Part shown: piece after piece, positions 1 to 9,409 of the stretch
Numbering within the stretch: position 1 is the stretch's first letter
Layout: each line of letters starts with the position of its first letter
From: Cyanobacteria bacterium UBA3301
Lineage (GTDB): Bacteria > Cyanobacteriota > Vampirovibrionia > Gastranaerophilales > Gastranaerophilaceae
DNA length: 64,000 nt
Assembly: GCA_002361485.1 (NCBI GenBank)
Contig: DESZ01000031.1
Span: 50,222 to 114,221 of the forward strand
Reading direction: 5' to 3'
Made by a program: the position numbers and the translations under genes
The notes under the pieces: generated by a model
What the model was told of the DNA's origin: nothing
What the model saw: the letters and a program-made list of their open reading frames with translations, nothing else
Database searches by the model: none

Positions 1-3000
1 TGTTGAACCGTTTTCGTCTTCTAAATATAATCTAGGGAATCCGCTTTCATCAACCTCGATTTTTGTAGTTCCGTCAAATTCTGCTAATATAGCACAATCT
101 TTCGGACGTCTGCCTTCAAGAAGTTCTTCTACTTTCGGCAAACCTTGAACGATATCGCCTGTTTTTTCTCTTTCATAAGTCAATGATACAAGTAAATCTC
201 CGCGTAATACCAATGCGCCGGAATTTACAATCAACATTGTACCAGGACTGATTAAATACGGACGACCTATTCTCAATGTAACACTTCCCTTACCAACAGC
301 AGTTACAATACCTGATACAGGCGCAATTTCACCTTTATCTGAAATTGCTGATTCACTCTTAATCAAGTCGCCTTTCTTAACTGTTGCTTTGCCTTTGATA
401 GAAACAGTTGTTGAAGAATCTTCAGAGATTAATAACAATCTTCTTGCTTCCTCATCACCGTCTTTTATTGATGCAACAGCATCATGCATTGCAAGCAATT
501 GAGTTTTTGCAACAGGTGTTTTAGGATCAATTACTTGACCGTCTTTTACCAATAATTCGGTTTGTAATGATTTTCCTAAAGAGCCTTCCAATTCACGACG
601 TACAATTAAGTTTTCAAGAACAACAACTCTTAAGGCGCCTTTTGAATCAAGCTCAACAACACCTTTTAAGTGTGATAAATAGCCTTCCATTTGAAGAACC
701 AAACTTGTTCTTGTGATTGTTGCACCGTCAATATTTCTGACTCTTGCACCATCTTTATATTGCAACTGAGTAACAGGAACAACATCAATCAATTCATCTG
801 TTGAATTAAATTTGATTGATACATCCTTTTGTTTAATATCCAATACTTGAACCGGTCTGACTAAAATTTGAACCGGTTGATTTTCAATTGCATCTTCATC
901 TAACCCTATAGATGCATCCATATCTTCGTCCAAATCATCAATAGAAGCCAATTCATCAACTGAAGAATCCATTATTGTAACAACAGAAGTCGCTTTTGCT
1001 TTTATTCCTTCTGCAATAACTGTTCCTTTTTTGATAACTTCGCCTTCATCAACTTTTAATTCTTGAATGCTTGATAAGGTATGAACTTCACCCGGTCTGA
1101 TTGTGATTTCATGAATTACATCGTTGTATTCTTTAAATTCAACAACACCGTCGATATGGCAATAAACGTCTTTTACAACTTCGGTACCGGCGGTAACCGT
1201 TGTTCCGTTTTCTACCATTTTAAGTGTTGAATCTTTATTAATTTGATGAACTTCTTCAGGGATAAATACAACTTTACCCGGTTTAGTAATAATTTGATTA
1301 TCATCAACTTCAACGTCAACATATCTGATTTCACCTGATGACGGAACAGAACAATCGTCATCAATAAGTTCTCCGATAATCATACCGTTTTCAACTGTTG
1401 TATCAACAACCGCTTTAACAATGTATTTTTCACCTGTTTTATTAACTGTCCAGATTTGTTCTTTTTTAGTTTGTTCAAAAGATGCATTTTCAGGCTGTAA
1501 AGAAGCTATAACAATTGTTAATTCTTTACCTGAAACAATCTTCTTAATCTTTTTACCGTCAAATTTATCGTCTTCAATAACTAAATCACTGCCAACTCTG
1601 ACTTCACCGCCATGTTCGCAAATAGTTAATGTTTCAGCTAATTTTTCACCTTCGGTAACTTTTTGACCGTCTTTTACAAGAACTTTTGAACCGCCAGGTA
1701 ATGTATAAACATCACCGCCCAATACCCAAACAATACCTTGTTTATTGGTAGTTCTCAAAATGTTACCTTGTCTGTCTTTCTTTTCATCAGCCTTGAAGCC
1801 TTCAAATACAACTTCTCCGCTGATATCAGAAATAATATCTTTTTGAGCTTTTTCGGTTAAACGGCTTGAATCACTGCTTGATTGAGGGGCATGCTCTGCC
1901 ATTTTAAAGCCTTTAGTAACTTTATCACCGTCTTTAACAAATACTGTCGCACCTGCCGGTATATGATATTTAGAAGTTCTTTTTTCGCCTTTTACTTCCA
2001 AATCAGCTTCATACATAGCAACTTGTACAACATCACCGTGACGGGTTCTCAATTCTCTTGTTTTGATTTTTGAGATAACAGTACCTGCTTCGTGAGCTTT
2101 GATTTCTTTCATAGCTTCTTTAACGCCAACAGCACCACCTGTGTGGAATGTTCTCATTGTCAACTGTGTACCCGGTTCACCAATTGATTGAGCAGCGATA
2201 ATACCGATTGATTCACCTACATCGACAAGTTTTTGACTTGTTAGAGCCCAACCGTAACATTTTTGGCAAACGCCATATTCAAGTCCGCAAGTTAATGCTG
2301 AACGTACTCTTAATTCTTTCAAATCAAGGCTTGAAAGTTTCTTAATATCATCTCTATCTAATGTTGTACCGTTTGTAATTACGACATTACCATCTGCATC
2401 GGTAATATCTTGAGCAACAGTTCTTCCTAATAATCTGTCAATTAATGGAACAATAACAGCGTCCCCATCTGTAATCGGTTTTAGATCAATATATTTATCT
2501 GTTCCGCAATCCGTATCACGAATGATAACATCTTGTGCAACGTCAACCAAACGTCTTGTTAAATAACCTGAATCGGCTGTTTTTAACGCTGTATCTACAA
2601 GACCTTTTCTTGCACCGTAAGATGAAATAATGTATTCGGTAACAGATAAGCCTTCTTTAAAGTTTGATTTGATAGGCAAGTCGATGATTTGACCTTGTGT
2701 ATCTGCCATCAAACCTCTCATACCGACTAACTGTGATACCTGTGATAAGTTACCACGAGCTCCGGAGAATGCCATCATATATACAGGGTTTAATTTGTCA
2801 AAATTTTCAACAACTTGTTCAGTTAATTTTGCAGTTGTTTCAGCCCAAGTGTCGATAACCTTTGTATATCTTTCGACTTCCGTAATTTCACCTTTTAAGT
2901 ATCTGTTTTGAGAAACTTCAATTTCTTTTTCCGCAGCTTCTAAAAGTTCTTTCTTTTCAGGCGGAACTGATAAATCTGCAATTGAAATAGTGGTTCCGGA

Positions 3001-3171
3001 CATAGTAGCATATCTGTAACCCAATGTTTTTAACGCATCAGCAAGATTTGCTTCCTTAGCCCCGCCATATTCCAAATACATCTGACCCAATAACTTTTTC
3101 AATGAACCTTTGTCCATCTGTTTGTTAATGAATTCAGGATCTTTTTTTGTATGTGTATATGTCATTTCCAT
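1..3171 (-). CDS. rpoC2: RNA polymerase beta' subunit, C-terminal part (RpoC2), truncated at window edge
   Basis: Second half of the split beta' subunit: bridge-helix, trigger-loop and jaw part of core RNA polymerase. The visible 1057 residues begin where beta' resumes after the split. The second zinc site is visible as a Cys in TDCGTD plus CGLEYGVCQKC at about residue 300. The trigger loop starts at TMRTFHTGG (about residue 340) and resumes at GLPKVEELLEGRRPK (about 1005). Roughly 640 residues lie between them, a cyanobacterial-size SI3 insertion made of repeated sandwich-barrel motifs of the type VKDGDKVTKG. The start at 3171 is preferred over an in-frame ATG at 3165 because an AAGGA site lies 8 nt upstream. 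The C-terminus is beyond base 1. Third gene of the rpoB-rpoC1-rpoC2 unit, 138 nt after rpoC1. Confidence 0.96.
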   Translation of the reverse strand, partial: MEMTYTHTKKDPEFINKQMDKGSLKKLLGQMYLEYGGAKEANLADALKTLGYRYATMSGTTISIADLSVPPEKKELLEAAEKEIEVSQNRYLKGEITEVERYTKVIDTWAETTAKLTEQVVENFDKLNPVYMMAFSGARGNLSQVSQLVGMRGLMADTQGQIIDLPIKSNFKEGLSVTEYIISSYGARKGLVDTALKTADSGYLTRRLVDVAQDVIIRDTDCGTDKYIDLKPITDGDAVIVPLIDRLLGRTVAQDITDADGNVVITNGTTLDRDDIKKLSSLDLKELRVRSALTCGLEYGVCQKCYGWALTSQKLVDVGESIGIIAAQSIGEPGTQLTMRTFHTGGAVGVKEAMKEIKAHEAGTVISKIKTRELRTRHGDVVQVAMYEADLEVKGEKRTSKYHIPAGATVFVKDGDKVTKGFKMAEHAPQSSSDSSRLTEKAQKDIISDISGEVVFEGFKADEKKDRQGNILRTTNKQGIVWVLGGDVYTLPGGSKVLVKDGQKVTEGEKLAETLTICEHGGEVRVGSDLVIEDDKFDGKKIKKIVSGKELTIVIASLQPENASFEQTKKEQIWTVNKTGEKYIVKAVVDTTVENGMIIGELIDDDCSVPSSGEIRYVDVEVDDNQIITKPGKVVFIPEEVHQINKDSTLKMVENGTTVTAGTEVVKDVYCHIDGVVEFKEYNDVIHEITIRPGEVHTLSSIQELKVDEGEVIKKGTVIAEGIKAKATSVVTIMDSSVDELASIDDLDEDMDASIGLDEDAIENQPVQILVRPVQVLDIKQKDVSIKFNSTDELIDVVPVTQLQYKDGARVRNIDGATITRTSLVLQMEGYLSHLKGVVELDSKGALRVVVLENLIVRRELEGSLGKSLQTELLVKDGQVIDPKTPVAKTQLLAMHDAVASIKDGDEEARRLLLISEDSSTTVSIKGKATVKKGDLIKSESAISDKGEIAPVSGIVTAVGKGSVTLRIGRPYLISPGTMLIVNSGALVLRGDLLVSLTYEREKTGDIVQGLPKVEELLEGRRPKDCAILAEFDGTTKIEVDESGFPRLYLEDENGST

Positions 3172-3309
3172 TTGTTTTTTCCTTTTGTTGTTGTCGAATT
3201 AGTAAATCCGAGCTATTACTATATTTGAAGTTCAGAGGTCAAGATATCAAGAGAACAGTCTATTTCATTTTAAAAGGCTTGTCTTCCTGTCATCTTGACT
3301 TCTTGCCTT

Positions 3310-5016
3310 CTAAACTAACGCTTTTCTTATTTCTTCGTTAAAGATTATTCTTCCGACAGTGGTTTCAATTCTTTCACCGTTTCTGTCACGAACAACAATC
3401 TTGTCGTGAAGCTTGATTACTTTTACTTCATAAGCTGATATCGCATCTTCAAAGCTGTAGAAATAACCTTGAACTTCCTGATTAGGGTCTTTCATTGTAG
3501 TTAAATAGTACATACCCAAGACCATATCCTGTGAAGGTGAAACAATCGGTTTACCATTTGCAGGAGCTAACAGGTTGTTTGTAGCTAACATCAACATTCT
3601 TGCTTCAGCTTGTGCCTCAATTGATAACGGAACGTGAACTGCCATCTGGTCACCGTCGAAGTCAGCGTTGAACGCTGTACAAGCTAAAGGATGAAGTTGA
3701 ATTGCACGACCTTCTACCAATTTCGGTTCAAATGCTTGAATACCTAATCTGTGAAGCGTTGGAGCACGGTTCAATAATACCGGATGTCCGTCAATAACTT
3801 CTTCCAAGATATCCCAAATGACCGGATCCGAACGTTCGATTTTCTTCTTCGCTGATTTGATATTTTGTACATATCCGCGTTCTATTAATTTATTAATAAC
3901 GAACGGTTTGAACAATTCGATTGCCATTTCTTTCGGCAAACCGCATTGATTTAAGTTCAATGTCGGACCTACAACGATAACTGAACGACCTGAATAGTCA
4001 ACACGTTTACCTAACAAGTTTTGACGGAAACGACCTTGTTTACCTTCAATGATGTTAGATAACGATTTCAACGCTCTGTTATTCGGACCAACAACGGTTC
4101 TTCCGCGACGTCCGTTATCAATCAATGCGTCAACTGCTTCTTGCAACATTCTCTTTTCGTTACGAACAATAATTTCAGGAGCTCCCATTTCCAAAAGTCT
4201 TTGTAAACGGTTGTTTCTGTTAATTACACGTCTGTATAAATCGTTCAAATCAGATGTTGCAAAACGTCCGCCGTCTAATTGTACCATTGGTCTTAAATCA
4301 GGCGGAGTTACAGGAATTACATCCATTATCATCCAAGTAGGATTTGTTCCTGATTGAATTAAGTTATCCAATAATCTTAATCTTTTAATTAATTTTGATT
4401 TTTTCTGAACAGAAACGTTTCCTTCTAATTCTGTTCTGATTTCTTGAGCAAGTTCTTCTATATTAATTTCAGATAAAAGTTCTTTAATAGCTTCTGCACC
4501 GATACCTACTTTCAAGGTAGAGCCTTCATTTTCAGCCATATAATCTTCATATTCTTCTTCAGATAATAATTGAAGTTTTTTGAAATCAGAATCACCGCCG
4601 TCTAAAACAACATAGCTGTTGAAATAGATAACTTGTTCCAAATTTTTCAAGGTCATATCTAAAAGTAAACCTAAATATGAAGGAATACCTTTTAAGAACC
4701 AAATATGTGAAACAGGAGCAGCCAATTTGATATGCCCCATTCTGTGGCGTCTTACTTTTGAATCAGTAACTTCAACACCGCAGCGTTCACAGATAATACC
4801 TTTGTGTCTTACTCTTTTATACTTTCCGCAATAACATTCCCAGTCCTTTGTTGGCCCGAAAATTCTTTCGCAGAATAAACCGTCTCTTTCCGGTTTTAAT
4901 GTACGATAATTTATAGTTTCCGGTTTGGTTACCTCGCCGTGTGACCATTGAAGTACTCTTTCCGGAGAAGCTATGCTTATTCGTATATAGTCAAAATAAT
5001 CTATACTTGTTGACAT
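3310..5016 (-). CDS. rpoC1: RNA polymerase beta' subunit, N-terminal part (RpoC1, gamma)
   Basis: First half of the split beta' subunit, 568 residues. It carries the N-terminal zinc site (CYCG near residue 55 and CERCG), the rudder and lid region, and the catalytic magnesium loop NADFDGDQMAVHVPLS. The protein ends soon after TTVGRIIFNEEI, which is where one-piece beta' proteins continue into the region now at the start of RpoC2. It is somewhat shorter than the roughly 620 residues usual in cyanobacteria. Start ATG has AAGGAG upstream in the 55-nt gap from rpoB. The 138-nt gap to rpoC2 has no other gene. Identification is certain; that the split is ancestral to Cyanobacteria plus Melainabacteria is inference. 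Confidence 0.98.
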   Translation of the reverse strand: MSTSIDYFDYIRISIASPERVLQWSHGEVTKPETINYRTLKPERDGLFCERIFGPTKDWECYCGKYKRVRHKGIICERCGVEVTDSKVRRHRMGHIKLAAPVSHIWFLKGIPSYLGLLLDMTLKNLEQVIYFNSYVVLDGGDSDFKKLQLLSEEEYEDYMAENEGSTLKVGIGAEAIKELLSEINIEELAQEIRTELEGNVSVQKKSKLIKRLRLLDNLIQSGTNPTWMIMDVIPVTPPDLRPMVQLDGGRFATSDLNDLYRRVINRNNRLQRLLEMGAPEIIVRNEKRMLQEAVDALIDNGRRGRTVVGPNNRALKSLSNIIEGKQGRFRQNLLGKRVDYSGRSVIVVGPTLNLNQCGLPKEMAIELFKPFVINKLIERGYVQNIKSAKKKIERSDPVIWDILEEVIDGHPVLLNRAPTLHRLGIQAFEPKLVEGRAIQLHPLACTAFNADFDGDQMAVHVPLSIEAQAEARMLMLATNNLLAPANGKPIVSPSQDMVLGMYYLTTMKDPNQEVQGYFYSFEDAISAYEVKVIKLHDKIVVRDRNGERIETTVGRIIFNEEIRKALV

Positions 5017-5071
5017 TTTTAAATGTTCTCCTTTTTATTTCAAGGGGGGAAAATCCCCCTAAATATACTTA

Positions 5072-8000
5072 TTATAAATCACCAAAAGTAGTAGGGGTTT
5101 CAAAGAAGTTGATATTTAACAACTCTGAATCCACATCTGACAACGTTCTTTTTGGGGCAGCTTTTCTCAAGTCGTCCATATCTGTCATCAAATCTACTTC
5201 TGTTCCGTCTTTCTTAGCGACAGTAATATCCAAACCGATACTTTGTAATTCTCTTACAAGTACCTTGAATGATTCAGGAATACCAGGTCTTGGGATATTA
5301 TCACCTTTAACGATTGCTTCATAAGCTCTGTTTCTTCCGTTAACATCATCTGATTTGATAGTTAACATTTCTTGCAGAGTATAAGCAGCACCGTATGCTT
5401 CTAATGCCCAAACTTCCATTTCACCGAATCTCTGACCGCCGAATTGAGCTTTACCACCCAATGGTTGTTGAGTAACCAATGAATAAGGACCGGTACTTCT
5501 TGCGTGAATTTTATCATCTACCAGGTGAACTAATTTCAAGAAGTATGTCAAACCGACCGCAACAGGTCTGTCAAACGGTTCACCCGTCCTTCCGTCGATA
5601 AGTGTAACTTTACCGTCTTCGCCGACCCAATCGGCGCCTGACATTTTTATACCTTTCAAAAGTTCGCCTTTTGTTACGATTTCTGATTCGTTTTCACCGT
5701 ACATTTCATCAAATGCAGGAGCCTCATAGTGTTCGCCTGTCAAGTATGCTGCCAAACCTAACAATAATTCATAAGTCTGACCAACGTTCATACGAGAAGG
5801 TACACCCAGAGGGTTCAAAACGATATCAACAGGTGTTCCGTCAGGTAAGAAAGGCATATCTTCTTTTGGAAGAATTCTTGATACAATACCTTTGTTTCCG
5901 TGACGACCTGAAAGTTTATCACCGACAGAAACCTTACGACGTTGAGCAATGTATACTCTTATTACAGTATTTGCACCAGGAGGTAATTCATCACCTTTTT
6001 CTCTGTCAAATACCTTAACATCGAGTACTCTGCCGCCGCCGCCATGAGGAACTCTCAATGAATTATCTTTTACATCTCTTGCTTTTTCCGCGAAAATTGC
6101 TCTTAACAATTTTTCTTCAGGCGGATGTTCAGATTCCCCTTTCGGAGTAACCTTACCAACAAGAATATCATCAGGATAAACTCTTGCACCTATACGAACA
6201 ATACCTCTTTCATCCAAATGACGAAGTGCATCTTCTGATACATTCGGAATTTCACGGGTAATTTCTTCAGGTCCGAGTTTGGTCTGACGTGCTTCTATTT
6301 CTAATTTTTCAATATGCAATGAAGTGAAGATATCATCATGAACACAGCGTTCTGAAAGTAAAATCGCGTCTTCATAGTTATAGCCTTCCCAAGGCATATA
6401 TGCTACCAAAATGTTTTTACCTAATGAAAGTTCACCGCCGCAAGTTGAAGCACCATCGGCAATTACATCACCTGCTTTAACTTTATCGCCTTCGTGAACA
6501 ATAGGTCTTTGGTTAATACATGTATCCTGATTACTTCTTACATATTTCATTAATGTATATGTATGTGATTTGCCGTGTTGATCTTTTATAACAATTTCTT
6601 CACCGACAACTCTTTCAACCGTACCGTCAACATCTGCTACAATAACCATTCCTGAGTCTTTTGCTACACGAGATTCTAACCCTGTACCAACTCTAGGTCT
6701 TTGAGTAATCAACAGAGGTACAGCTTGACGTTGCATGTTTGAACCCATCAATGCACGGTTAGCATCGTCGTGTTCAATGAACGGTATCATTGATGTTGCA
6801 ACAGAGATAATCTGAATAGGACATACACCGACATAGTCAACTTTTGAAGCTTCTGTCATGATGAATTCAGAACGATATCTTACAGGAACAACATCTTCTA
6901 CAAATTTTCTGTCTTTAGTTAATTTAACATCAGCAGGAGCACAACGGAAGTTTTCATCGGCATCGGCTGTCATATAAACAACTTCATCGGTTACAACACC
7001 GTCTTTAACAACGAAGAACGGAGATTCAATAAATCCGTAATCGTTTACTCTTGCGTGAGTAGCTAATGAACCGATTAACCCTGCGTTAGGTCCTTCAGGT
7101 GTTTCAATCGGACAGATACGTCCGTAGTGAGAAGGGTGAATATCACGAACAGGGAATCCTGCTCTTTCTCTTTGCAAACCGCCAGGCCCTAAAGCTGAAA
7201 TACGTCTTTTGTGAGTTAATTCAGCTAACGGGTTTGTTTGGTCCATAAACTGTGATAATTGAGAACTTCCGAAGAATTCTTTTAATGAAGCAACTAAAGG
7301 TTTAGTGTTCAATAAGTTCAACGGAGTTAAGGTTTCAGAATCTTGCAATGTCATTCTTTCTTTTACGATTCTTTCGATTCTTGAAAGACCGACTCTGAAT
7401 TGGTTTTGCAATAATTCGCCGACTGAACGAATTCTTCTGTTACCCAAGTGGTCAATATCATCCAATGTTCCTTCATCATAAGTTAAATTGATTAAATATT
7501 CGATTGTTGAAACAATATCTTCAACCGTCAATGTTCTTTGGTTTGCAGGAACATTTAAGTTTAATTTTTTATTTAATTTGTAACGACCTACACGACCGAT
7601 ATCATATTTTTTAGCATCAAAGAATCTTGATTCCAAAATTTGACGTCCGCCTTGAGGAGATGCAGGATCTCCAGGTCTTAATTTTTTGTATAAATCAATT
7701 AAAGCATCATCTGTTGTTTCAGCTGTGTCTTTATCCAAAGTTTTTTTCAAGAAATCAAAGTGTGTGAATTTTGATTCCATTTCCGCAACAGTAATACCCA
7801 TAGCTTTTAACAATGTTGTAGCCAAGATTTTTCTGTTCTTATCAATCTTAACGTGTATAACATCATTAGCATCAGTTTCAAATTTAACCCATGCTCCGCG
7901 GTTTGGAATCATTGTAGCGTTGTACAAACGTTTTCCGTTCGGAGAAATGGTTTTGTCAAAATAAACCCCCGGAGAACGAACAATCTGAGAAACGATTACA

Positions 8001-8389
8001 CGTTCCGCACCGTTTACAATAAATGTACCCTTATCAGTCATTGTCGGGATATCACCGATGTAAACTTCTTGTTCCTTAATTTCACCGGAATCACGGTTTA
8101 CAAGTCTTATCATAACGCGCAATTGTTTTGCATAAGTTGCGTCATGTATTCTTGCTTCCTCTACTGTATACTTCGCATTGTCGAAAGTATAATTCGGTAA
8201 AAAGTGCAATTCTAATCTGCCTGTGTAGTCTTTAACAGGTGAAAAAGCCAATAATTCTTCTTTTAAACCTTCCGTTAAAAACCATTCAAATGATTTTTTT
8301 TGCACTTCAATAAGATCGGGTAAATCGTCCAAACGAGTATGAGGAATACCCATTGGCGTTACTCTTTTCGCAAATTGTGTCTTAGACAT
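5072..8389 (-). CDS. rpoB: RNA polymerase beta subunit
   Basis: Beta subunit of core RNA polymerase, 1105 residues, close to the cyanobacterial length. The N-terminal lobe, the fork region around RRISALGPGGLQRERAGFPVRDIHPSHYGRICPIETPEG (the rifampicin-region neighbourhood), and the C-terminal catalytic region (GHDDILVGK-type segment, RKVSVGDKLSGRHGNKG, and GGKAQFGGQRFGEMEVWALEAYGA) are all present. The start ATG follows a GAGGTG ribosome site. First gene of the rpoB-rpoC1-rpoC2 operon, with a candidate promoter about 240 nt upstream. The ribosomal genes rplJL, which precede rpoB in many bacteria, are not adjacent; the gene on the other side points away. Confidence 0.99.
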   Translation of the reverse strand: MSKTQFAKRVTPMGIPHTRLDDLPDLIEVQKKSFEWFLTEGLKEELLAFSPVKDYTGRLELHFLPNYTFDNAKYTVEEARIHDATYAKQLRVMIRLVNRDSGEIKEQEVYIGDIPTMTDKGTFIVNGAERVIVSQIVRSPGVYFDKTISPNGKRLYNATMIPNRGAWVKFETDANDVIHVKIDKNRKILATTLLKAMGITVAEMESKFTHFDFLKKTLDKDTAETTDDALIDLYKKLRPGDPASPQGGRQILESRFFDAKKYDIGRVGRYKLNKKLNLNVPANQRTLTVEDIVSTIEYLINLTYDEGTLDDIDHLGNRRIRSVGELLQNQFRVGLSRIERIVKERMTLQDSETLTPLNLLNTKPLVASLKEFFGSSQLSQFMDQTNPLAELTHKRRISALGPGGLQRERAGFPVRDIHPSHYGRICPIETPEGPNAGLIGSLATHARVNDYGFIESPFFVVKDGVVTDEVVYMTADADENFRCAPADVKLTKDRKFVEDVVPVRYRSEFIMTEASKVDYVGVCPIQIISVATSMIPFIEHDDANRALMGSNMQRQAVPLLITQRPRVGTGLESRVAKDSGMVIVADVDGTVERVVGEEIVIKDQHGKSHTYTLMKYVRSNQDTCINQRPIVHEGDKVKAGDVIADGASTCGGELSLGKNILVAYMPWEGYNYEDAILLSERCVHDDIFTSLHIEKLEIEARQTKLGPEEITREIPNVSEDALRHLDERGIVRIGARVYPDDILVGKVTPKGESEHPPEEKLLRAIFAEKARDVKDNSLRVPHGGGGRVLDVKVFDREKGDELPPGANTVIRVYIAQRRKVSVGDKLSGRHGNKGIVSRILPKEDMPFLPDGTPVDIVLNPLGVPSRMNVGQTYELLLGLAAYLTGEHYEAPAFDEMYGENESEIVTKGELLKGIKMSGADWVGEDGKVTLIDGRTGEPFDRPVAVGLTYFLKLVHLVDDKIHARSTGPYSLVTQQPLGGKAQFGGQRFGEMEVWALEAYGAAYTLQEMLTIKSDDVNGRNRAYEAIVKGDNIPRPGIPESFKVLVRELQSIGLDITVAKKDGTEVDLMTDMDDLRKAAPKRTLSDVDSELLNINFFETPTTFGDL

Positions 8390-8630
8390 TAAATCACCTC
8401 ATATATAAATGGTGTACTAACAAAAACTTTTCTAACTTGAGGCTGTTAACCCTCTATCCGTTAAATTGAAAATGTAAAATTATTTCATGCTTTTTATTGA
8501 CAATTTTATGGATAAATAATGCAATTTCATGGGTTTTGTAATGTGGTTGAAATCCGCCTGTAGTCAAACTTCCATTTACTTTCGGTTTTTAGGCACACTT
8601 GCCCCCACCCTTACATTTGCATGTTCTCTA
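8390..8630 (-). other. Long rpoB leader without a recognised motif
   Basis: About 240 nt between the candidate promoter and rpoB. It contains a G-rich run near 8605 (minus strand GGGTGGGGGC) and a TTAACAGCC segment near 8445. No open reading frame, T-run hairpin or known ribosomal-protein leader could be recognised by eye. Confidence 0.35.
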
Positions 8631-8658
8631 ATCTTAGTACTTCAATATTAATAGTCAA
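8631..8658 (-). promoter_or_regulatory. Candidate sigma70-type promoter for rpoB operon
   Basis: On the minus strand TTGACT (8653-8658), a 16-nt spacer and TAAGAT (8631-8636). Transcription would start near 8624 and leave a leader of about 235 nt before rpoB. The leader has no obvious intrinsic terminator or recognised riboswitch. The call rests on two near-consensus hexamers only. Confidence 0.45.
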
Positions 8659-8738
8659 GGAATTTAGCGTAAAAAATACAATAATTACATCAGTTTCCGT
8701 AATAAAAATTTACAATTTGCATAAACATGCCTGAAAGC

Positions 8739-8768
8739 TTGACTTTGATTAACTTTAAGCAACATAAT
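8739..8768 (+). promoter_or_regulatory. Candidate promoter for the 181-residue unknown gene
   Basis: TTGACT (8739-8744), an 18-nt spacer and CATAAT (8763-8768) on the plus strand. This would give a 5' leader of about 90 nt before 8864. Confidence 0.4.
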
Positions 8769-8863
8769 CAACTTATATTAAATGCAAAATTTATATATTA
8801 ATATATGATAAAATTAATAATAAAATACATCGCATAAAACAATATTATTTAAGGTAAATTTTA

Positions 8864-9409
8864 ATGAGTGTCGAATTTAAATTAGTTTCATATACAGAGC
8901 CAATTATTACAAAAGAACAAAAAATTCAATTTGCACAAAACAGAAATAAAAGTGCATATTTTATTACGGTTGCAAATTTCGTATATGACTTTCACACAAA
9001 AATAATATATGAAGCTCTTTCTTGTGAAAAATATCGCGAAGTTCGTCATGAACTGATACTGACAAATAACGGATTTAATTTTACTGATATTGAACCTGAA
9101 AATTTTATCAGATTTGAATTTAACACAACAGATTGCTATAATTCAATGCACCAATATATAGGGAAATACAGATTCAACGAATTGGGTATTGAAGGTTTGC
9201 AATTTTCAGGGCTGTATTACGATTTCCCTAAATATCAAAAAAGAGCAGAGAATTTAAAATCATATGATTTGGATATAATAGAAAGTTATGTTGAATATCT
9301 AAAAAAAGAACAGGAAAATATCAGGCTTACCGAGATAAATTTAAATTTACCAAAAGAGCACAGAACCCGCCATAAAAGAACTTTTATACCCAAAATACAA
9401 CTATATTAA
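8864..9409 (+). CDS. Hypothetical protein, 181 aa
   Basis: Not recognised. A soluble, mixed-charge protein with no signal peptide or membrane segment. It is rich in Tyr, Phe and Asn in the first two thirds and ends in a basic tail (EHRTRHKRTFIPK). An AAGG ribosome site lies 10 nt before the ATG. It stands alone: divergent from rpoB and convergent with the M15-peptidase gene, whose stop it overlaps by 4 nt. The stable long frame, ribosome site and candidate promoter support it as a real gene. No function can be assigned. Confidence 0.8.
   Translation: MSVEFKLVSYTEPIITKEQKIQFAQNRNKSAYFITVANFVYDFHTKIIYEALSCEKYREVRHELILTNNGFNFTDIEPENFIRFEFNTTDCYNSMHQYIGKYRFNELGIEGLQFSGLYYDFPKYQKRAENLKSYDLDIIESYVEYLKKEQENIRLTEINLNLPKEHRTRHKRTFIPKIQLY

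Noticed and set aside
8390..8630. Ribosomal protein L10/L12-type leader before rpoB
   Set aside because: rplJL are absent here and no kink-turn pattern could be recognised; left as an undefined leader.
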